A DNA stretch of 64,000 nt from an uncultured Bacteroidales bacterium (lineage in GTDB: Bacteria; Bacteroidota; Bacteroidia; Bacteroidales; Muribaculaceae). Shown piece by piece: positions 51,028 to 59,214 of the stretch. The notes under the pieces were generated by a model. It saw only the letters and a list, made by a program, of their open reading frames with translations, was not told where the DNA came from and did not search any database. The translations under genes and the position numbers were made by a program. The DNA lies in assembly GCA_902782465.1 (NCBI GenBank), contig CACZNH010000001.1, forward strand, positions 62,001 to 126,000. The letters run 5' to 3'. Position 1 is the stretch's first letter, and every line of letters starts with the position of its first letter.

Positions 51028-52473
51028 TTATTTGTCTTGAGTGAAATTGAAGGGATTCTGTGCATCATCTAGCTGCTCGACAGTGAACGTGCCGCGGAAC
51101 GACACATTGTCATTTCCCCATGATTTCATCTTCATTTCTTGATAGGATATGAGGTCATAGTTGTCAAAGATGCTCTGGACTTTGTCGGCTGGCACATTCC
51201 GTTCATCGACAATCTGGAAATTATAACCGAACTGTTGGGCGCCGATAGTGAAGCTGCACACAAGGTCATAGGTCTCCTTGTCCGTTTCCACTCCGGGCTT
51301 CAGGAGAAACCGGCTGCCCTCGATGCCTATCTGGGTGGGGAATTTCTTGTTGACAACGGTTTTTGTCCAGCGGGGCGTGGTGATGGTGTCGGTGACGTTG
51401 ATACCGTCCTCGCCCTTGTAGGTAATCTCGATGTCGTACAGGTCAATGAGGTCTTGGGATGCATTGATGACAATCGTAGAGGTGAGCTGGTCTCTTTCGG
51501 TGATCTCATCGTCGAAGTAACCCTCCCATTCATTAAGGTCATCAAAGCCATAAGCATCGTACTCGTCATCATAACCCCTAGGGTCGAAGTTGGGCATTTC
51601 AAATCCTAAAAAATCGCTCATGGTCTTGATCATGCCCAATGTGATTTCTTCGTCATCGTTGGGTTGGGCGCCATTGGCCTTCATCCATTCTTCGTATTCG
51701 GTGAATAGGTCCTTCATCTCTTCGAGGGACGAGGGTTGATTGAAATTTAAACCATTGGTCTTGAGGAAAGAGTCATGAGAGCACAACCCGATGCCATAAT
51801 CCAGGTCCTCCATGGTCAAGTGGCCATAAGCACTATTCAACAGGATGGCTTCTATATTATTGGAAAGCCATTTTAACAGCTGGGCGCTCCTTTCGGTGGT
51901 GTCCTCCCTCATGGCCTCCTTCAGTGTGCTTTGCAACTGATTTTCGGGCATGATTCTTTCCCGTATCTGATGGAATTTTGCTGCATAATCGGCATTGATG
52001 TCTGGATTGATTTCAATTTTGGCGTCAGCCCATTGCTCCATATCGGAATCGAAGGAGAGGTTTTTGATTATGGCCGAAATTATAGTGCCCGGCATCTTTT
52101 GTAACCAGTCCATCTCATGCGAGGCGTAAATCTTGCCTTCGGGGGTAGATAGCAGCCTGGTCACTTCCCTCAGGTCGTCCTCTGTCAGGTCGCGAGCCCT
52201 CATGGAGGGTTCCATCATCTTGACAAACTCATCCTCGAAACGCTCCTTGAAGAAACGCTCGGTCAGCTCGGCGGTGTTCACGTCGTCGGTCTGCTTGAAC
52301 ATGGCCTCATTCATGTGCGACAACAGGGATTTCATCGTTCCGCTGGCTCCTTTAGCTGACAAGAACTCTTTCAGAGCCTCATGGTAACTGTCCTGTGCAT
52401 AACCGCTCATGGCTGTCATGGCCACCAGCAGGGCAGCCACCAGTCGTGCTGTATTATAAAAGGTTTTCATCAT
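51028..52473 (-). CDS. Secreted DUF2059-like protein with the shared TYKG domain
   Basis: 481 residues. Signal peptide (LVAALLVAMTAMSGYAQ), an N-terminal helical region with a DUF2059-like segment (LTEDDLREVTRLLSTPEGKI), and a C-terminal domain (about 345-470: SQDLIDLYDIEITYKGEDGI, then TDTITTPRWTKTVVNKKFPT) common to the four genes upstream. It is the only member of that group that is not a lipoprotein and has an extra domain. Function unknown. Confidence 0.7.
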   Translation of the reverse strand: MMKTFYNTARLVAALLVAMTAMSGYAQDSYHEALKEFLSAKGASGTMKSLLSHMNEAMFKQTDDVNTAELTERFFKERFEDEFVKMMEPSMRARDLTEDDLREVTRLLSTPEGKIYASHEMDWLQKMPGTIISAIIKNLSFDSDMEQWADAKIEINPDINADYAAKFHQIRERIMPENQLQSTLKEAMREDTTERSAQLLKWLSNNIEAILLNSAYGHLTMEDLDYGIGLCSHDSFLKTNGLNFNQPSSLEEMKDLFTEYEEWMKANGAQPNDDEEITLGMIKTMSDFLGFEMPNFDPRGYDDEYDAYGFDDLNEWEGYFDDEITERDQLTSTIVINASQDLIDLYDIEITYKGEDGINVTDTITTPRWTKTVVNKKFPTQIGIEGSRFLLKPGVETDKETYDLVCSFTIGAQQFGYNFQIVDERNVPADKVQSIFDNYDLISYQEMKMKSWGNDNVSFRGTFTVEQLDDAQNPFNFTQDK

Positions 52474-52530
52474 GATGTTTTTTAATTGTTGTTACTTATT
52501 CTTCTCTCTTTTTTCTGCGAATGATAGGTA

Positions 52531-53109
52531 TCACTTGTCATCCCACGGGACTAATGTTGTCATCAGGTCGGGCATCCAGTCGTGCGATGCATCGGGGTTG
52601 AATACAATCATTTTACAGCCATAGGGCCCGTCCCAATAACTATCGTGTTGCATGGTCTCGTAGTCACAAAGCCCCGCCAGCTTGCTTGCCGGGAAGTTGC
52701 TGTGATTAAACATGAACTTTTCTTCATGTTGAATCGGGCAATCCTTACACTCGATGGCGTATTTGGCACGCAGTTGCAGGCTGTCCTTGGCTATCTGGCT
52801 GACGGGTTTGGCCGACAAGGCCCAGCGCAGGCCTACCTTAAACGGAACCACGTCGCTGACGACAGTCTTGGTCCAGACGCTATCGCGGACGGTGTCGGTG
52901 GCGTTGATGCCGCCCTTGTCCTTGTAGATGACCACGAAATTGATAGCGTCCATCACGTCTTGACTGCACTTGACCTTATAGGTGACCTGTACCTGGCGTT
53001 TCACTTGCTGGGTCGGTTCCTGTTCCTGTTCCTGTCGATGACGACAAGCGGTGAGTGCCAACGATGCCGTGAGCATCACGGCCACAGTATATAATAATGC
53101 CTTTTTCAT
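52531..53109 (-). CDS. Paralogous lipoprotein 1 of the TYKG-domain group
   Basis: 192 residues. Lipoprotein signal (MKKALLYTVAVMLTASLALTAC) with lipobox LTAC; domain motif SQDVMDAINFVVIYKDKGGI, TDTVRDSVWTKTVVSD, PFKVGLRW. Start at ATG 53109 chosen for the signal; a longer frame overlaps the previous gene. Lies 4 bases after the gene at 53114 and so is coupled to it. Confidence 0.72.
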   Translation of the reverse strand: MKKALLYTVAVMLTASLALTACRHRQEQEQEPTQQVKRQVQVTYKVKCSQDVMDAINFVVIYKDKGGINATDTVRDSVWTKTVVSDVVPFKVGLRWALSAKPVSQIAKDSLQLRAKYAIECKDCPIQHEEKFMFNHSNFPASKLAGLCDYETMQHDSYWDGPYGCKMIVFNPDASHDWMPDLMTTLVPWDDK

Positions 53110-53113
53110 AATG

Positions 53114-53764
53114 TTATTGGGTTGATTGCAGTTCAATTTCTTTAATTTCATAAATCACTTCCCCGGTCTCGGGATCCTTGCCAACGGGTACCTGTTTCCA
53201 TATATGGCCATCACAGTTGCTGGAACCGAAGTAAAATCTCACTTTGCCGTTAGTACTTTTGTCACGGAATACTGTGGCCACACCGCTAAACATGTATTTG
53301 GGGTCGGCTTCTTGCTGGATAGCGTCCTTCTTGAAGTAGTTCATCAGATCCAGGATGCCGTCAACCTTGTTGCTAGGCACTTCGAGCCGCAGGTCATAGT
53401 AATCGGTTTCAAAATCTTCCTCGAGGGTGGTTATGGTGAACCGACACGCTAAAGAATAGTTGCCCTTGTAGCGTCTGGCCCCTGGCTTCAACAGATACCT
53501 GGTGGTGACGATACCTATCTTGGTCGGGAACGAGTCGTTAACGATGGTTTTTTTCCACTTGGTCGAGGTGATGGTGTCGGTCATGTTGACGCCTCCCTTG
53601 CCCTTGTAGGTCACCTCGATGTCGCACACGTCAATCAGGTCTTGCGACGACTTGATGCACAGTTCAGTGGTCAGTCGCTCCCCCTTCTTGCCCGTTTCAA
53701 CACACGAGGTGAGCGCCATGCAGCCCAGCAGAGCCACGATGGTTATATATATCAATCTTTTCAT
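53114..53764 (-). CDS. Paralogous lipoprotein 2 of the TYKG-domain group
   Basis: 216 residues. Lipobox LTSC; domain motif SQDLIDVCDIEVTYKGKGGV, TDTITSTKWKKTIVND, FPTKIGIV. It is closest to the C-terminal domain of the protein at 51028 (D-T-I-T-x-x-x-W-x-K-T-(V/I)-V-N). No enzyme motif. Preceded by a 13-unit heptamer repeat (53769-53857). Confidence 0.72.
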   Translation of the reverse strand: MKRLIYITIVALLGCMALTSCVETGKKGERLTTELCIKSSQDLIDVCDIEVTYKGKGGVNMTDTITSTKWKKTIVNDSFPTKIGIVTTRYLLKPGARRYKGNYSLACRFTITTLEEDFETDYYDLRLEVPSNKVDGILDLMNYFKKDAIQQEADPKYMFSGVATVFRDKSTNGKVRFYFGSSNCDGHIWKQVPVGKDPETGEVIYEIKEIELQSTQ

Positions 53765-53768
53765 ATCA

Positions 53769-53857
53769 GTTTAAGTTTTTAAGTTGTAAGTATAATCACT
53801 AACACCTTCAGCCACTTAACTATTCACTGTTAACTATTTACTGTTCACTGTTCACTG
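53769..53857. repeat. Heptamer repeat, about 12 units
   Basis: Phase-locked 7-base units from TTTAAGT, TTTTAAG, TTGTAAG through TATAATC, ACTAACA to ACTGTTA, ACTATTT, ACTGTTC, ACTGTTC. The end encodes the last residues (SEQ) of the gene at 53845. Confidence 0.75.
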
Positions 53858-54423
53858 GCAACCCTTGCTTGCGGAGCCACTTCGGGAGCCCAATTGATGC
53901 CAAAGCTGGTGGTGTCGTTAGGGAACAGGTCGATGATGAAGCCGTAGGAGGCCTTGCCGGCATTCTCCTCGATGATTTCCCTGGCCTCGGTCTTGGTCGC
54001 AGCCTGTCGGCCCTTGCCGCCAAAGGGGGAACCCGTGTAGCTGTAGTCGGCATCCTCGCCACCACACACGGTCATCTCGCATTGCAGGTTATAGCCCTTC
54101 TTGCTGTTGGGAATCTCGTTGTCGGGTTTCACCTTGAAGGCACAGGCGATGCCGCGCTGCAGCGGTACCTGGCGGGGTGGGGTCTTCATGACCCAGCGCG
54201 TGGTGGTGATTTGCTCGGTCACCGGCTCACCCTTCACGTCCAGGTAGGTGGCATACACGTCGCTCACGCGGAGCATATCGTTAGAGAGGTCCACACGGTA
54301 GGTGGTGCCCACCTCGTAGTCATTGTCTTGAGCAGTCCTTGTCATGACGCAACTGCTGTTGATTGAGATGAGAGCGATGGCTGCAATCATCATCAGTACT
54401 GAATGTTTGATGGAAGTTTTCAT
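53845..54423 (-). CDS. Paralogous lipoprotein 3 of the TYKG-domain group
   Basis: 192 residues. Lipobox NSSC; domain motif SNDMLRVSDVYATYLDVKGE, TEQITTTRWVMKTPPR, VPLQRGIACAF. The most divergent of the group: the YKG core is changed to YLDVKG and the domain end has a Gly/Asp/Tyr-rich extension. Its final codons lie in a heptamer repeat. Confidence 0.7.
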   Translation of the reverse strand: MKTSIKHSVLMMIAAIALISINSSCVMTRTAQDNDYEVGTTYRVDLSNDMLRVSDVYATYLDVKGEPVTEQITTTRWVMKTPPRQVPLQRGIACAFKVKPDNEIPNSKKGYNLQCEMTVCGGEDADYSYTGSPFGGKGRQAATKTEAREIIEENAGKASYGFIIDLFPNDTTSFGINWAPEVAPQARVASEQ

Positions 54424-54493
54424 AATGATAATTATTTAAGTGTTATTGTTTTGATGACTGTTGTTAGAGTTCTCCAAGTTGTTTTTTAAAAAC

Positions 54494-55090
54494 TCAGCGG
54501 ATGGTGGACTCATCGTGAGGACCCTTGTAAGGCCATTTCTGCAAATCGGCTTGGGGATGGCGGGGATGCTCCTTTCTGTTGTAGGTGGAATCCTCTTCAA
54601 TCCAGCTGTCCTCGGTAGCGAGGTGGACAAACCAGTCGGTAGGATTCAGGTTGCCTGCCTTAATCGTGTCCAGCGCCTGCGCTGAGGTCACATGCTTGTC
54701 AAACAATGTCCCGCCGTAGCTGAAGACGACGTAGTTCCATTTCACGAGTTCGTAGTAGAACTCGGCTTTCAGGTTACAGATCTCTTTGTCGAGGGTCACT
54801 CCGGGTTTGGGCTCGGCCTTGAAGCTCATGCCGAACTTGAAAGGCAGCACGTTGCATTCAACACTTTTCTTCCATTCCGTCGTGTTGACGGTCTCGAGCG
54901 TGTCCTTGCCGTTCACACCCTTGTAGTAGACCGTCACATCGCACAGGTCGAGCAGGTCTTGTGAAACGTTCAGTTGGTAATCGACAATGCGCTTGGTGTC
55001 GTCTTGGGTGACGCACGAGGTGAATGCCATGGCGACGATAGCCGCCAGAATAACCATCAGAATCGTAATCAGTATAGTGTTCTGTTTCAT
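54494..55090 (-). CDS. Paralogous lipoprotein 4 of the TYKG-domain group
   Basis: 198 residues. Lipobox FTSC; domain motif SQDLLDLCDVTVYYKGVNGK, LETVNTTEWKKSVECN, LPFKFGMSFKAE. First of the five-gene array, 61 bases after the GntR gene and separated from it by an octamer repeat. Cell-surface or periplasmic, function unknown. Confidence 0.72.
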   Translation of the reverse strand: MKQNTILITILMVILAAIVAMAFTSCVTQDDTKRIVDYQLNVSQDLLDLCDVTVYYKGVNGKDTLETVNTTEWKKSVECNVLPFKFGMSFKAEPKPGVTLDKEICNLKAEFYYELVKWNYVVFSYGGTLFDKHVTSAQALDTIKAGNLNPTDWFVHLATEDSWIEEDSTYNRKEHPRHPQADLQKWPYKGPHDESTIR

Positions 55091-55151
55091 AATGATAAAT
55101 AGTTTGAATTGTCGTGTTTAATGATAAATTCCTAGCGTCTTAGCGTGGCGC

Positions 55152-55514
55152 TCACTTGTTGAGGTAGTCGCTGTAGAGTTGACGCAGTTCGTCGGGGGTG
55201 ATGCCCACGGCCTTGAGTTGCCCCAGGAAGTAGTCCATCTCGCCCTGCATGAGCTGCTGGCGGCGCAGGTTCACAATCTTCTCCCTCGCGTCGGGGCTGA
55301 CGAAGTAGCCCAGGCCGCGCTTGGTGTAGATGATGCCGTTCTGCTGCAGGTGGTCGTAGGTTCGCGCCACGGTGTTGGCGTTCACCTCAATTTCGGCGGC
55401 GAGTTCGCGCACGCTCGGCACTTTGCCGTCGGGCGTCAGTGTCCCAGCGAGAATCTGGTCGCCGATGCGGTCTGCAATCTGCAGATATATCGCTTTGTTA
55501 TCCTTGAAATTCAT
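55152..55514 (-). CDS. GntR family (YtrA-like) transcriptional regulator
   Basis: 120 residues. N-terminal winged HTH (KVPSVRELAAEIEVNANTVA, then YTKRGLGYFV) with a short C-terminal tail and no ligand domain, as in the YtrA subfamily, whose members control ABC transporters. It is the third gene after the ABC ATPase and permease, and the palindrome at 57266-57289 is a likely operator for it. Confidence 0.9.
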   Translation of the reverse strand: MNFKDNKAIYLQIADRIGDQILAGTLTPDGKVPSVRELAAEIEVNANTVARTYDHLQQNGIIYTKRGLGYFVSPDAREKIVNLRRQQLMQGEMDYFLGQLKAVGITPDELRQLYSDYLNK

Positions 55515-55529
55515 AGCTGTACACTCTTT

Positions 55530-56387
55530 TTATTTCCACCACTTTGTGGAGATGACATCTTTGTGCTTAAACAGATACCAGGCGAGGGCGCCAAAGATGA
55601 GGGTTTCGGCAATATACCAGCCGGCCCATATCCATTGAATACCCTTGCCCCTGGCAAATACAAATTCCGCTAATTTATCCGAGATTTGTTCATTGCCGAA
55701 GTGAATCAGGATGGCAATAAAGACAAGAACCAAGACAATGGCCGAGAGCACTTGGCCAGCACCAAAGGTTTTGAGCAATGACAACCGCGGCCACAGGATG
55801 CTACCCATCAGGTACATGGCCATGCAGGACAACAGGTTGACGCTTAATGTCGTTGTCACCGCAGTCACCTGCGAGGTACCGATACCGGTAACCGTGTCGT
55901 TCACCAGGTTCAGGAAGTTGATGCTGCCCGGGACAATCAGTCTTTCACTGCGGAATGGCAGCAGCACGGCGATGCGGGTGAAGTCGGCCAACTGGGCGCA
56001 GACGTGGAATGTCACGAAAAAGCCGATGACATAGATGGTGATATTCACGAGAAATTTCTCGAGGGTCGATGACGGCGAGGTGAGCAGGCTCACGCGGCCG
56101 CTCTTGCTCTTCAGGTTGCGGAAGGCCAGCGAGGGAAAAATGATACACGTTAACACGAGCATGATGTAACCGGTCTTTTGCGGAACATAGTTCCTGATGC
56201 TGTTGACAAGGCCATTGTCCAAACTCTCTGTTACATTGTTGAATATCATGCCGATGGTGAGCAGCAGATACATGCCCACGATAGAAAGCAGGATGATAGT
56301 GCGGTTCTCGACATATTCCTTGCGCAAGGCAGCAACGAAGCGGTGCCAGTTGAATGTTTGATTGACGGTATTCATAGTGGGGTTCAT
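55530..56387 (-). CDS. ABC transporter permease-like membrane protein
   Basis: 285 residues with about six transmembrane helices (for example IILLSIVGMYLLLTIGMIFN, SAIVLVLVFIAILIHFG). The start overlaps the ATPase stop as ATGA (56384-56387). Together with the ATPase and the YtrA-like regulator this forms a Bacteroidetes exporter of unknown substrate. Confidence 0.85.
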   Translation of the reverse strand: MNPTMNTVNQTFNWHRFVAALRKEYVENRTIILLSIVGMYLLLTIGMIFNNVTESLDNGLVNSIRNYVPQKTGYIMLVLTCIIFPSLAFRNLKSKSGRVSLLTSPSSTLEKFLVNITIYVIGFFVTFHVCAQLADFTRIAVLLPFRSERLIVPGSINFLNLVNDTVTGIGTSQVTAVTTTLSVNLLSCMAMYLMGSILWPRLSLLKTFGAGQVLSAIVLVLVFIAILIHFGNEQISDKLAEFVFARGKGIQWIWAGWYIAETLIFGALAWYLFKHKDVISTKWWK

Positions 56388-57226
56388 TTTTGGGCGGTGA
56401 ATAAATTGTTGATGGTCTCGGGGGCCTGCAGGGTGGCGTTGAACAGCATCTCCAGGTCAACGGCGGTCTCCTCGCCGTCTTCAGCCGGAACAGCCACGAG
56501 GGTTCCCATGGCGCTCTGCTGTGAGTAGATGGGCTGGTCGCCCTCGCGTTGCGGGCGGAAGGCCAGTCTGGCATTCACATCGGCCATGCCGGCATTGAGC
56601 AGCACTTGGCTCTGGTCGATGATGACCACATGGTCCAGAATGGAACTGATGTCTCGCACCTGATGGGTGGAAATGAGCATCAGTTTGTCGTCGGTCATGC
56701 CGGCAGTGACGAGTTTGCGGAACTGGCTCTTGCTGGGAATGTCCAGGCCATTGGTGGGCTCGTCCATGATGAGCACGCGGGTGTTGGTGGCAAAGGCGAA
56801 GGCCATGAACACTTTCTTCTTTTGGCCCATCGACAGAGCGTTGAGCTTCACGTTCAGGTCACCACCCAACTCAAAGATGTCGAGATAGCGCTGCATGTCG
56901 ACCATGCTGAAGTTGGGGTAGAAGGGGGAGTTGATGCTCACATATTTCTTGAGGCTCAAGTTGGGCAACTCAAACTCCTCGGGAACCAGAAACAGGTCGC
57001 TCATCGTCTTGGGCAGACGGCGGCGCACGTTCACGCCGTCAATCTGCACCTCACCGCTCGTGGGGGTGAGCAGACCTGTCATCAGATAAATAAGCGTGGA
57101 TTTGCCGGCTCCGTTCTTTCCTAGCAGGCCGTACACGTTACCGGCGTTCAATTCAAGCGTGAAATCATGGAAGAGGTCTCCATTGCGCTTGTCGTAACTG
57201 AAGCTGATGTCGTTGATGGTAATCAT
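56384..57226 (-). CDS. ABC transporter ATP-binding protein
   Basis: 280 residues. Walker A LLGKNGAGKST (about 34-44), signature LSMGQKKKVF (about 138), Walker B VLIMDEPTNGLD (about 160) and the switch His in STHQVRD. The signature has MGQKKK in place of SGGQ, as in YtrB/SkfE-like ATPases. Energises the permease downstream. Transcribed from the promoter with palindromic operator at 57266-57323. Confidence 0.93.
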   Translation of the reverse strand: MITINDISFSYDKRNGDLFHDFTLELNAGNVYGLLGKNGAGKSTLIYLMTGLLTPTSGEVQIDGVNVRRRLPKTMSDLFLVPEEFELPNLSLKKYVSINSPFYPNFSMVDMQRYLDIFELGGDLNVKLNALSMGQKKKVFMAFAFATNTRVLIMDEPTNGLDIPSKSQFRKLVTAGMTDDKLMLISTHQVRDISSILDHVVIIDQSQVLLNAGMADVNARLAFRPQREGDQPIYSQQSAMGTLVAVPAEDGEETAVDLEMLFNATLQAPETINNLFTAQK

Positions 57227-57265
57227 AATGATAGATATTTAACAGGGTTAAGAATTAACTTATCT

Positions 57266-57323
57266 AGTGTACTACTTAACTAGTACACTGCAAAGGTATA
57301 ACAAGAATTTATTTCCGACCAAA
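57266..57323 (-). promoter_or_regulatory. Promoter and GntR-type operator of the ABC operon
   Basis: Minus strand TTTG (57323-57320), 21 bases, TACCTTTG (57298-57291), followed at once by the palindrome AGTGTACTA-n6-TAGTACACT (57266-57289). A repressor there would cover the start of transcription. The likely protein is the YtrA-like regulator in the same operon. Confidence 0.8.
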
Positions 57324-57385
57324 TATTTTAACGTTTTTTAAGAATTTTATTTTTCCTGCACAGGTGTTCAACGTCAACATTTTAG

Positions 57386-57393
57386 TATTTTTG
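57386..57393 (+). promoter_or_regulatory. -7 box of the DUF4923 gene
   Basis: TATTTTTG, a full TAnnTTTG match, 40 bases before the ATG at 57434. Confidence 0.6.
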
Positions 57394-57433
57394 CGCTTGA
57401 AAAAACAATAATACATTATAAAATAAAAGAAAT

Positions 57434-58141
57434 ATGAAGAAAATCTTTACTTATGTGGTGAGTGCAGTCACGATGTTGATGCTGGCCACGGGTTGTAACT
57501 CAAACCTTTTGGGTAGCCTGGGCAACTTGGGTATGGGCCAGGGTACAGGTAGTGAAACCGGAAATGGCACCCTGGGTGACATCCTCGGCGGTGTGCTGGG
57601 CGGTGTATTGGGCGGCCTGGGTTCACAGAACACCATCGACGGCCTCCTGGGTTTGGTCATCGGCAGTGTCAAGATTCAGGAAAATGAGTTGTACGGCAAC
57701 TGGTATTATGCCCAGCCCGCTTGCGCCTTCACCAGCGAGAACCTGCTCGCCAAGGCTGGTGGTGCCGTAGCTGCCCAGACCTGTATTGACAAGCTGCTGC
57801 CCGTTTATAACACCGTGGGCCTCAGTGCACAGAACACCCAGTTCCAATTCACGCAGGACCATCAGTTTGCTGCCAACCTCAGGGGTATCCCTTTGAGCGG
57901 TACCTACACCTATGACCCCTCAAGCGGCACCATCAAGCTCCAGACGATGCTCTTCTCAACCAACGCCTACATCACCCGCACCAGCAACGGCATTGGACTC
58001 ACCTTCGAGAGCAAGAACCTGCTGAAGGTGCTGCAGGCTATCGCATCGATGAGCGGCAATAGCACGTTGCAGACCGTCGGCGACCTGAGCAAGCAGTTCG
58101 ACGGCGTGCGCCTGGGCTTCGACATCGCCCCCATGCGCTAA
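57434..58141 (+). CDS. DUF4923 family lipoprotein
   Basis: 235 residues. Lipoprotein signal with lipobox ATGC (MLMLATGCNSN), a Gly-rich region (about 25-65, GGVLGGVLGGLG), then the DUF4923 body (ELYGNWYYAQPACAF, FTQDHQFAANLRGIPLSGTY) that looks like a lipocalin-type barrel. Common in Prevotella and relatives; role unknown. Followed by the second heptamer repeat element. Confidence 0.8.
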   Translation: MKKIFTYVVSAVTMLMLATGCNSNLLGSLGNLGMGQGTGSETGNGTLGDILGGVLGGVLGGLGSQNTIDGLLGLVIGSVKIQENELYGNWYYAQPACAFTSENLLAKAGGAVAAQTCIDKLLPVYNTVGLSAQNTQFQFTQDHQFAANLRGIPLSGTYTYDPSSGTIKLQTMLFSTNAYITRTSNGIGLTFESKNLLKVLQAIASMSGNSTLQTVGDLSKQFDGVRLGFDIAPMR

Positions 58142-58163
58142 GCTCTCTTTTTGAAAGGCATTA

Positions 58164-58257
58164 TTAGGCTTTAGGCTCTAGGCTCTAGGTGATGGCGGAT
58201 GCCCCCTAACGCCTAATGCCTAAAGCCTAACACCTAACGCCTAAAGCCTAACGCCTA
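58164..58257. repeat. Heptamer repeat element, copy 2
   Basis: Thirteen phase-locked 7-base units: TTAGGCT, TTAGGCT, CTAGGCT, CTAGGTG, ATGGCGG, ATGCCCC, then CTAACGC, CTAATGC, CTAAAGC, CTAACAC, CTAACGC, CTAAAGC, CTAACGC. Core shared with 41451-41524. The ATG at 58257 at its end is not a credible gene start. Confidence 0.85.
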
Positions 58258-58343
58258 TGATTTTTGCTGATAATACTATCGGGTTTGTTGAATTTGTCGG
58301 CAAATCAAGCAATTATCGCGCTCCAGTTGCGTTATTTTATTAT

Positions 58344-58351
58344 TACTTTTG
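58344..58351 (+). promoter_or_regulatory. -7 box of the VTC-domain gene
   Basis: TACTTTTG; the ATG at 58359 is only 8 bases away, so the mRNA would be leaderless or nearly so. Confidence 0.55.
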
Positions 58352-58358
58352 CACCCAG

Positions 58359-59144
58359 ATGGAAAGCATCATCAGGACATACGACACCATCTCACTCGAC
58401 GAGATGAGTGGTATCAAGCTGATGAACCGTACCGACACCAAGTTTGTCACGACGGTTGACCGGCTTTGCCAGCTGTTGGTGCTTGCCCATGACGACTACC
58501 GCGCCCAGGCCATTGACGGCAAGCGCATCGCCGGTTACTACACGGCCTACTACGACACGCCCGACAACAACATGTACATCGTGCACCAGAACGGGCATGC
58601 CGGGCGGCAGAAGCTGCGCATCCGCTCCTACATCGACTCGGGACTGAATTTCCTCGAGGTCAAGACCAAGAACAACCATGGCCGCACCAAGAAAAAACGT
58701 GTCGATATGGTGGGCTTTGACCCGAGGCATCCTGACCACAGCATCCGTTTCCTGCGCCAGGACGAGCAGTTCAGGCAATATGACGAGTTCCTGCACAAGC
58801 ACCTGCGCTATGACCCCACCGTGCTCAGCCAGCAGCTCGAGAACCACTTCAACCGCATCACCCTGGTCAACAGGGCAAAGACCGAGCGCGTGACCATCGA
58901 CACAGGCCTGTGTTTCCACAACTTGGTTACCGGCAAGGACGTGGACCTGACGGGACTAGCCATCATCGAACTCAAGCGTGACGGCCTGCAGCCGTCGCCC
59001 ATCCTGGGGATGCTCCGCGACCTGCGCATCAAGCCCAGCGGCTTCAGCAAGTACTGCATGGGTTCGGCCTTAACCAACCCCGCCCTCAAGCGTAACAACT
59101 TCAAGGAACGCCTCCGCCTCATTGACCGCCTCCTCAAGAATTAG
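58359..59144 (+). CDS. VTC-domain (polyphosphate polymerase-like) protein
   Basis: 261 residues of the triphosphate-tunnel family. Motifs: MNRTDTKFVT (about 20), KLRIRSYI, FLEVKTKN and IIELKRDG, supplying basic and acidic side chains that face the tunnel, as in the VTC4 polyphosphate polymerase of yeast. The bacterial role is unproven. Start at ATG 58359 (MESIIRTYDT) chosen; an ATG at 58257 lies inside a repeat. Next to a DUF4956 gene, its usual companion. Confidence 0.85.
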   Translation: MESIIRTYDTISLDEMSGIKLMNRTDTKFVTTVDRLCQLLVLAHDDYRAQAIDGKRIAGYYTAYYDTPDNNMYIVHQNGHAGRQKLRIRSYIDSGLNFLEVKTKNNHGRTKKKRVDMVGFDPRHPDHSIRFLRQDEQFRQYDEFLHKHLRYDPTVLSQQLENHFNRITLVNRAKTERVTIDTGLCFHNLVTGKDVDLTGLAIIELKRDGLQPSPILGMLRDLRIKPSGFSKYCMGSALTNPALKRNNFKERLRLIDRLLKN

Positions 59145-59157
59145 AAATGTGGGATTG

Positions 59158-59211
59158 TTTTAGGCGATAGTAATCTTACTTAAAACTTAAAACTTAAAAC
59201 TAAGGACTAAA
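59158..59211. repeat. Heptamer repeat ahead of the DUF4956 gene
   Basis: 7-base units TTTAGGC, GATAGTA, ATCTTAC, TTAAAAC, TTAAAAC, TTAAAAC, TAAGGAC, TAAAATA up to the gene start (approximate ends). Confidence 0.6.
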
Positions 59212-59214
59212 ATA

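Noticed and set aside
58257..58358. Earlier start for the VTC-domain gene at 58257
   Set aside because: It begins in the heptamer repeat and the -7 box at 58344-58351 lies downstream of it.
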